From Deltaproteobacteria bacterium (GTDB lineage: Bacteria > UBA10199 > DSSB01), in NCBI GenBank assembly GCA_021772695.1, contig JAJFLL010000007.1, forward strand, positions 1 to 12,462: a stretch of 12,462 bases of DNA, written 5' to 3'. The first letter of the stretch is position 1. Each line of letters opens with the position of its first letter. Positions 1-6,200 of this stretch are shown piece after piece. Made by a program: the position numbers and the translations under genes. Below the pieces are notes generated by a model that was given only the letters and a program-made list of their open reading frames with translations, ran no database searches and was not told the origin of the DNA.

Positions 1-642
1 CTGCACTCTCAATTATTTCAAAAAGTAATGGCCGAAGAGAAATTAGATTTAACCAAAGAAAATTATTTTAATAAGTATTTGGGTATGGACGATTTTGATT
101 GTTTTAGACAAGCCACAATTGATCTGGGAAAGAAATTCAATGATGTTAAGCTTCAAGAATTGATAGACCGGAAGGCGGGCTATTACCAAAAGGAAATCAC
201 GGCAGCCCCGCCTTTTGTGCCTGGTGCTATGGATATGGTACGAACCTTGGGGTCTACTCATTATTTAGCGGTAGTATCGGGGGCATTGCGCAGCGAGATT
301 GAATTATTATTGAAGCTGGGTGGGGCAAGAGAAAGTATCTCAACCATTGTTGCTGCCGGCGAGATATCCCAGGGAAAACCCCATCCGGAGGGTTACCAAA
401 AGGCCATGGAATTACTCAATCGCGATTTTGTGGCATCGAGTGAGCGGTTATTACCCGAAGAATGTTTGGCCATTGAAGATTCCCGTTGGGGTATTGATGC
501 GGCCTTGGCAGCAGGGATGTCCTGTGTGGGCATTACGACCACATATTCCGAAAAGGAATTGCCTGGCGTGTTATTTTGTTTAAAAGATTTCCAAGATATC
601 TCGGCCGAAGAATTTCTTGAAAAAGTGGAGGTTAGCCGGTGA
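1..642 (+). CDS. HAD-superfamily hydrolase, beta-phosphoglucomutase-like (5' partial)
   Basis: The frame is open to the left edge, so the gene begins outside the window; 213 residues are visible. It looks like a HAD phosphatase/phosphomutase of the beta-phosphoglucomutase/CbbY type, a cytosolic enzyme transferring phosphate through an aspartate. The nucleophile motif DxDG would lie just upstream and is not seen; the first visible residues (LHSQLFQKV) are typical of the stretch right after it. Visible motifs, numbered from the ATG at 28: motif II VVSGA with Ser84, motif III GKPHPEGY with Lys117, and motif IV IEDSRWGIDAA with Glu150 and Asp151. The helical cap lies between the lost motif I and motif II. 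An internal ATG at 28 is not a credible start because it would remove the nucleophile. The stop overlaps the next gene's GTG by 4 bases, indicating translational coupling. The substrate cannot be told from sequence. Confidence 0.88.
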   Translation: MHSQLFQKVMAEEKLDLTKENYFNKYLGMDDFDCFRQATIDLGKKFNDVKLQELIDRKAGYYQKEITAAPPFVPGAMDMVRTLGSTHYLAVVSGALRSEIELLLKLGGARESISTIVAAGEISQGKPHPEGYQKAMELLNRDFVASSERLLPEECLAIEDSRWGIDAALAAGMSCVGITTTYSEKELPGVLFCLKDFQDISAEEFLEKVEVSR

Positions 643-1235
643 CCAATAAAAAAATTGTTCTAGATTTGGAAACCCAAAAAACCTTTGATGAAGTGGGTGG
701 CAGAAATTACCAAGACCTCTTGATTAGCGTGGTTGGAATTTATCGTTACGAAACCGACACCTATGAATGCTACTTAGAAGACGAATTGCATCATTTAGAG
801 AACCTGTTAATCGATGCAGAGGTCACCATCGGGTTTAATCATCGTAAATTCGACTTCCCAGTTTTACAAAGATACTGTCGGGTCGATCTTTCTCAATTAC
901 CCATGGTGGATCTAATGGAAAGTATTGCAAATATCATCGGCCACCGTGTCAGCCTTGATAGCGTGGCCCAAGCCACCCTTCAAATCGGAAAAACCGGTCA
1001 TGGTCTTGATGCTATTGAGTATCATCGCAAAGGAGAGTGGGAAAAGCTCAAGGCCTATTGCCTAAACGACGTCAAAATTACCAAAGAAGTTTATGATTAC
1101 GGCGTTCGCCACGGTCATGTTTACTACCTAACCCGGGACGGTATGGACCGGCGCAGTGTTAGGGTAGACTGGGGAGCCAGTGACCCCCAAAGTTCGGCCG
1201 CTCTGGCTGCCGGACAATACAATCTGGCATTTTAA
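639..1235 (+). CDS. Predicted 3'-5' exonuclease, RNase H-like DEDDy family
   Basis: A 198-residue protein with the DEDD exonuclease layout: ExoI motif LDLET (Asp9, Glu11) near the N-terminus, ExoII motif GFNHRKFDFPVL (Asp72), and ExoIII motif AYCLNDVKITKEVY with Tyr140-x3-Asp144, giving the DEDDy subtype. These acidic residues bind two metal ions that hydrolyse DNA or RNA from the 3' end. It resembles the RNase_H_2 / YprB-like single-domain proteins found next to helicases or on their own in many bacteria. The start is GTG at 639, overlapping the upstream stop (GTGA), with GTGGAGG about 7 bases before it. It sits between the HAD gene and greA in one apparent operon with a 19-base gap to greA. 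Whether the substrate is DNA or RNA, and its physiological role, are not shown by the sequence. Confidence 0.85.
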   Translation: MTNKKIVLDLETQKTFDEVGGRNYQDLLISVVGIYRYETDTYECYLEDELHHLENLLIDAEVTIGFNHRKFDFPVLQRYCRVDLSQLPMVDLMESIANIIGHRVSLDSVAQATLQIGKTGHGLDAIEYHRKGEWEKLKAYCLNDVKITKEVYDYGVRHGHVYYLTRDGMDRRSVRVDWGASDPQSSAALAAGQYNLAF

Positions 1236-1254
1236 TTAAAATAAGGATGGCCAC

Positions 1255-1731
1255 ATGCAGGACCAAATTCCCATTACTCCTGGGGGTTTAAAAAAAATTA
1301 AAGCGGAACTCAAACATTTGAAGTCCGTTGAAAAGCCAAATAATATTAAAGATATAGAAATCGCCCGGGCCCATGGGGATCTCTCGGAAAACGCGGAATA
1401 TTCGGCGGCCAAGGAACGCCAATCCCACATCGCCGGCCGAATCGCCGAACTCGAGGATTTGACTGCCAGGGCACAGGTCATTGACCCCTCCACCTTAGAA
1501 CATGAAAAGGTTTATTTCGGAGCTACCGTTAGCATTGAAGCGGTAGAAAGCGGAGAAGTGCAGGTTTATCAGATTGTGGGGATCCACGAATCCGATGTGA
1601 AAGAAGGAAAAATCTCGGTAGAATCGCCGCTGGCTAAACGTTTATTGGGTAAGGTAGAAGGTGAAACCGTAGTCATGCCCCGTCCAACGGGCGCCATAGA
1701 ATATGAGGTGATCAAAATTGAATACCGTTAA
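1255..1731 (+). CDS. greA: Transcription elongation factor GreA
   Basis: A 158-residue protein, the normal length for GreA. GreA inserts into the RNA polymerase secondary channel and stimulates cleavage of the 3' end of backtracked transcripts, restarting stalled complexes. The N-terminal coiled coil covers about residues 10-75; its tip carries the signature ARAHGDLSENAEYSAAKE, with acidic residues Asp42 and Glu45 matching the catalytic pair at the tip of E. coli GreA. The C-terminal FKBP-like RNA polymerase-binding domain (about 80-158) ends with SPLAKRLLGK, then GETVVMPRPTGAIEYEVIKIEY, read here in two pieces. The ATG at 1255 follows AAGGATGG at a good distance. The gene is the third in the HAD/exonuclease/greA run, and its last 14 bases overlap the start of the lipoprotein gene. 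Confidence 0.97.
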   Translation: MQDQIPITPGGLKKIKAELKHLKSVEKPNNIKDIEIARAHGDLSENAEYSAAKERQSHIAGRIAELEDLTARAQVIDPSTLEHEKVYFGATVSIEAVESGEVQVYQIVGIHESDVKEGKISVESPLAKRLLGKVEGETVVMPRPTGAIEYEVIKIEYR

Positions 1732-1978
1732 GATGATTTTTTTGGGGACTATAGCTTTGTTTTTTGCTCTTGGTTGTGGTGGCACCCTCGACCCCTGTGT
1801 CAACATCACCTGTCCTAGCGGCCAAGCCTGTGTTGTCGTCAACGGCGATGCAGTTTGTCAGACCCCTGATGATAATCAGGGAAATGGGCAAGAAGGCGAC
1901 ACTTGTGAAAGTGATAATGATTGTGCACCGCCTTTAACTTGCCAAGCCTTTGAAGGTGTCTTGGTCTGCGGCAATTAA
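1718..1978 (+). CDS. Small cysteine-rich lipoprotein with two four-cysteine modules
   Basis: An 86-residue predicted lipoprotein. The N-terminus has Lys5, a hydrophobic stretch and a lipobox ending in ALGC, so Cys20 should be lipidated and the protein anchored facing the periplasm or on the outer membrane. The mature part has two similar modules: Cys27, 32, 38, 47 (C-x4-C-x5-C-x8-C) and Cys63, 69, 75, 84 (C-x5-C-x5-C-x8-C), joined by a Asp/Gln/Gly-rich linker; these probably form disulfides. I prefer TTG at 1718: GAGGTGAT at 1705-1712 is a near-perfect Shine-Dalgarno sequence at the right distance, and this start keeps the lysine a signal peptide needs. The alternative ATG at 1733 has no visible ribosome site and no positive charge before the hydrophobic core. 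The start lies inside greA, so translation is probably coupled. Function unknown. Confidence 0.75.
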   Translation: MNTVKMIFLGTIALFFALGCGGTLDPCVNITCPSGQACVVVNGDAVCQTPDDNQGNGQEGDTCESDNDCAPPLTCQAFEGVLVCGN

Positions 1979-2406
1979 GAAAATTTTTGTTTTTCCATTT
2001 GGGAAAATTTATCTCGTAAGGCTTCGGGAAGAGCTAGGCTCTGCTTCGCCTCATAATCAAAGTAAACCTGGGAGCTTTTTCCCCTGGCCACTTCTCGCTT
2101 GGATTGGGTATCGACGATCAAATATTCCATGTTAAAGCTGGAACGACCCAAGGATACCGTTCGAATTTTTACCTCAAGTGTTTCATCGAGAAAAGCAGGA
2201 GACAGAAAGTCGCATTGGATCGACGCCAAAATGACGCTTTTTTTGGGCGGGATCTCCATTTGTCTAAAATCCAGATCACCTAGTTGTCGAAAATATTCCA
2301 GGCGAGCCTGTTCCATATAGGTGAAGAATTTGGCGTTGTTGGCATGTCCCATGGTATCGACGTCGGCAAAACGTACTTTGACCTGGGTGGAGATTTTATA
2401 TTCCAT
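1975..2406 (-). CDS. Acyl-CoA thioesterase, 4-hydroxybenzoyl-CoA thioesterase (hotdog) family
   Basis: A 143-residue single hotdog-fold protein, the usual size for this family, which hydrolyses acyl-CoA or aryl-CoA thioesters in the cytosol. The signature is near the N-terminus: VRFADVDTMGHANNAKFFTY, with Asp15 and Asp17 followed by GHANN; Asp17 corresponds in position and context to the catalytic Asp of characterised 4HBT enzymes. A helix with YMEQARLEYF follows, as expected. I chose ATG at 2406 because AAAGGAG precedes it by 6 bases on the minus strand and the protein then begins just before the first strand; longer in-frame starts (to 2484) would add an unrelated tail and overlap the divergent nfi gene. 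It converges on the lipoprotein gene: the two stop codons overlap within one TTAA. The substrate is not indicated by any neighbour. Confidence 0.88.
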   Translation of the reverse strand: MEYKISTQVKVRFADVDTMGHANNAKFFTYMEQARLEYFRQLGDLDFRQMEIPPKKSVILASIQCDFLSPAFLDETLEVKIRTVSLGRSSFNMEYLIVDTQSKREVARGKSSQVYFDYEAKQSLALPEALRDKFSQMEKQKFS

Positions 2407-2476
2407 CCTGAACTCCTTTGTCCTTGGGATTGCCATTCTTACCCATGAATGTGAATCGCTTTTTTGAGAAAATATC

Positions 2477-3151
2477 ATGGCCATGAAGATTCATAATTGG
2501 AATTTAAGTCCCAAAGCCGCGGTGCAATGGCAGCGGGAGTGGGCCCCAAAGGTCGAGACCAGGGCCCGCATCAAAAAAGTAAATTTTCTTGCTGGAGTCG
2601 ATGTGGCCTTCACCCGAGATATGCAGCATGCCATTGCGGCCGTCTTGGTTTTCTCCTTTCCCAAATTAGAGGAGGTGGAGCGGGTCTATGCAACGGCTCC
2701 GCTGAGATTTCCTTATATTCCAGGATTATTGAGCTTTCGCGAAGGCCCGGTCATTTGTAAGGCCTTTAAAAAATTAAAACGCCAACCCCAATTGTTAATG
2801 TTTGATGGCCAAGGGATTGCCCATCCCCGGCGCTTGGGTATCGCTAGTCACCTAGGCTTGATCTTAGATCTGCCGAGTATCGGATGTGCCAAGAGCCGGC
2901 TTTGTGGCAGCTCCGCAAATCCGGGGTTCAAGCGGGGCGACTGGGTCCTCCTACAACACGCCGGGGAAACCATCGGGGCGGTGTTGCGAACTCGCGATGG
3001 GGTGCGCCCCATTTATGTCTCCGTGGGGCATCGGCTCAATTTACCCATGGCGCTCCATTGGGCCTTGGCCTGTCATGACGGCACCCGAATTCCCAAACCT
3101 ACCCGGGAGGCCGATCGTTGGGTATCTCAATTGAAACGGGAGTTGCCCTAG
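2477..3151 (+). CDS. nfi: Endonuclease V (deoxyinosine 3' endonuclease)
   Basis: A 224-residue protein, the normal length for endonuclease V, which nicks DNA one phosphodiester 3' of deoxyinosine and so starts repair of deaminated adenine. Family motifs are clear and in order: GVDVAF with Asp42, PYIPGLLSFREGP with Glu89, FDGQGIAHPRRLGIASHLG with Asp110, then GCAKSRLCG and GHRLNLPMALHWAL. Asp42, Glu89 and Asp110 match the metal-binding acidic residues known in the family. The PYIP motif is the strand-separating wedge, and the downstream KPTREAD is also typical. Starts at 2477 and 2483 (MAMK) are both possible; only a weak GAG lies upstream. The gene diverges from the thioesterase across about 70 bases. 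The stop is followed by a candidate terminator, so it appears to be transcribed on its own. Confidence 0.96.
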   Translation: MAMKIHNWNLSPKAAVQWQREWAPKVETRARIKKVNFLAGVDVAFTRDMQHAIAAVLVFSFPKLEEVERVYATAPLRFPYIPGLLSFREGPVICKAFKKLKRQPQLLMFDGQGIAHPRRLGIASHLGLILDLPSIGCAKSRLCGSSANPGFKRGDWVLLQHAGETIGAVLRTRDGVRPIYVSVGHRLNLPMALHWALACHDGTRIPKPTREADRWVSQLKRELP

Positions 3152-3165
3152 TTGATTAGAAGACC

Positions 3166-3213
3166 ACCCCCCCGATAACTGAAGGAGGCTGCTCAGGAGG
3201 GGTAACCTTTTTT
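3166..3213 (+). terminator. Possible rho-independent terminator after nfi
   Basis: ACCCCCCC at 3166-3173 can pair with GGAGGGGT at 3196-3203 with one mismatch, and CTGA/TCAG can pair inside the loop. The stem is followed by AACC and then six T at 3208-3213. The T run is set back four bases from the stem, so the call is tentative. It lies 15 bases after the nfi stop and before the leader of the large gene. Confidence 0.4.
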
Positions 3214-3298
3214 AAAACAACTTTTTTCTCAGGAACTCGAATCATTAAGCGGACTTCCACGAAAATTATTAATTGATTTGATTTAGGTTCCGACCCCC

Positions 3299-6200
3299 AT
3301 GACCTTGCCCCCGACCATTAGGAATGGCCCAGCCTTGCAGCCGGTAAATGCCTTGGAAAGCTCTGATGTCTCCTTAGGCCTTCGTGAGATTTCATTATTA
3401 TTTTCCAGCATTTTAGATAGTGATTCCTCAAGTATTGAATCTAGTTTGGCCTCTGCCGAGGGTCGCGGGTTTTCTGCGCCCCAAATGCAACGATTGCAGC
3501 AAGTTTGGGGTAGGGAGGGCCTAACCTCTCTCCGATCCCTGGCCCAGGAAGACGATTCCCAGCTCCTGTTTAGCGATATGATGAGCTTGGCAGCCGACCT
3601 GCGCCGCCAAGGGAGGCAAGAAGGGGCGGGTCTCCTATATGCTCATGTTGTCGCCAGAGGGCAGGCCCATGACGATCCCCGGTTAGGTGTTTTGACCGCC
3701 GAGGCCCAACAGGCCCTGCAGGTGCTTCGTGGAGCGGGGCCCCTCGGCGCCCAATTGGAATTTTATTCGGAACATTTCCTCGAAGAGGCCTTTCACCCCG
3801 CCACTTTAGGCGGCATGGCCTTAGGTCAATTGGCCTTTGCACCGGTTCGCCATGGTGTGCTCCATGCCCTGTGGAACCGGGGGACCGGCCGCTTTGCCCT
3901 TGGCTCGCTAGGGTCTCGATTTGCCGCCACAGGGGTGGGCTTGGCCGCTGAAGTTCCCATTTTTTGGGGGGCCTCCAAGGGGATTCAAAGCTGGATGACT
4001 CCGGGATCCGTGTCCTGGGACGGAAGGGAAAATATTCGGGAGTTGGCCGGTTTGGCTTTGACCTTGGGAGTCTTGCGACTGACGGGGTTTGGGGCCCAAT
4101 CTTCGCTGAGATGGATCCATCGCGGTGCCACCGCTGCACCTCACTGGGCACTCGGACTGGCGCAGCGGGGCCTGCCTACTGCTGCCGCCATTGGAGGGCT
4201 CTATCTGGCCCACGGTGCCCAAGAACAATTAGGCTGGCGTGACCCAAGTTCACACGGTGCCCGGCTCTTAGATGCCACGGTAGTCTTCTTTCAATTCGGA
4301 CTGACCGGTCGATTAGCCCATGGTTTGTTGGGACCGCGTTTTCAATCTTGGAACCAAAGCATGGAGGCTCGACTCCAACAAAAATTATCCACTCCTCGCC
4401 GCCCCGGGCCTTTTAGTTCAAATCTTCCCCATAACCTCGCGATGGCCCCTGCGGGTGGAGTTCCCGAAGGTCTTATGGCCATGGTGGATTCCAAAGAATC
4501 CTTCCGCCCGATTTTTAGTATGACCATGGACGGTGAGACCGTCGGGAGTAGATCCCGATCCCAGGCGGCCGGCCTGATCGGCGAGGTTTTAGCCCGAGGC
4601 CGTAGCGATGAATTATTAGTCCTTAAGGATATCCTATTGGAGGTTTATCAAGACCTCCACAAGGGCTCCCCGTCGGAACGGATCATGCGTCGCCTGACTT
4701 CCCAAGATCCAGAAGATTGGAAGTTGGCCATTACGGTTTTGGCCACGGGCGAGGGAAGGGGTAGGGAGCGCTTGCAAGATGCTTTGGTTACCGCTGCTAC
4801 CTTTCAAGAGTTCGAAGCCCGGTGGCGGTCACGTCCGCATTATTTGTCGTCCCATGAAGTTCCCGTCCAGGTAGATTCACAATTAAAAATGCGGAATAGA
4901 GATCGTGCCGTTCTCGAAGCCTTAAAAATCCAATTGGCTCGGTCGCCCGATACCGCCGGCATCACGGAATTTTTACAACGCTATCGAGTGCGGTACATTC
5001 AGGCGGTGAAACGTGGGAGCCAGGCTGAATTTGATATGGAAAGACTAACCGACCCTGAAGGCAATATTCATGTGACCGGCCATGTGGATGCACTGGGTTT
5101 GCAGGTCATCTTTAATTCCGAGGGAATCTTCCAGGGGCCGATTCGGGCCTTTCCCGCGTTTAGTGCCGAACAGTTACCGCTCTTTCGCGAATCTTTACAA
5201 AGGGGAATTCCCTTAGTCGTTCGTTCGCCGGACCAAGCTTCGACAGAGGCTGCGACCCTGCCGCCATCCTTGGGATCACAGGACATTTCCGTGGAGTTCG
5301 TCGAGGGAACACCTAATGATTACACTTTTGGTCAGACCGTGCGAAAAATTCAAGAACGCCTGGCTGCATCGCCAGACCTATCGGGAGCCCGAGCAATATT
5401 TGATGCTTATTCTGCAAAGAGCGATGTCTTTGAAGTGATTCCACACGATACTGGGGCAAAAACCGTATTGATGAACCGGGGTCCCGTCGGGCTCGTCATG
5501 CGTTTTGATATTCAAGAGACCTTGATTTTGCCCCTCGAGATTTCGGGAAAATTTTCTACCGAGGCCCTTGAATTAAAACGCAGCGAGATCCAAAGGTCAT
5601 CGTCACCGCAAGAACCCATTGCGATGGTTGAATCAGAACCATCGGTGCAAACGGTGATGGAGAATGCCTTGTTGCCCATGGCCGACGAACGGCCCATCGA
5701 CTATACCTATCGATTGATGGAGGCGAGTCGAAGTCCGGAAGACTTGGTGCAGTTTAAATTGGTTCAGGCCTTGGATCAATTGATGGGTGATGAGGCGACC
5801 CGTTCATATGGAACCGAAATCCTGCAGCGGATTCGTAGCCTGACCCAGGGTATGCCGGCCGATGGTCAAGCGGTGGTGCGTGCTTATGATTTGCCTGGTC
5901 TTGAAAAACCCCTAGAAATTTTTAGCCCGGTCACCACCTTTTTGCCTGAAGACTGGTCCATATTTTTTGCCCAAAAGGTTTCCCGTTGGATCGAAAGTCA
6001 AGGTGGCAATCGCGAACGGGTGGCCGAGTTGGGTAGTGGTACGGGTTGGCTGTCTGTATATCTCAGGGCACGAGGCCTTGCCGATTACGTAGAGGGCGGG
6101 GACCGCACCGACACGGCTCCGCTCGTGAGTCGTATCAATGCCCAATTAAATGGCGTTGATTCCGTGCGCTTTGTGAAGAGCGATTTGTGGAGCGGCATGT

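Noticed and set aside
28..642. HAD gene starting at the ATG at 28.
   Set aside because: The frame is open to the window edge and a start at 28 would remove the catalytic DxDG motif; treated as 5' partial.
2407..2484. Longer thioesterase starting at 2484 or 2436.
   Set aside because: The strong AAAGGAG site is placed for ATG 2406, and the added residues are not part of the hotdog fold and would overlap nfi.
3570..4151. Long minus-strand reading frames of 193 residues (3570-4151) and 217 residues (9003-9656).
   Set aside because: Both lie opposite well-supported plus-strand genes, are rich in Pro/Arg/Ser as expected of shadow frames, and show no recognisable domain.
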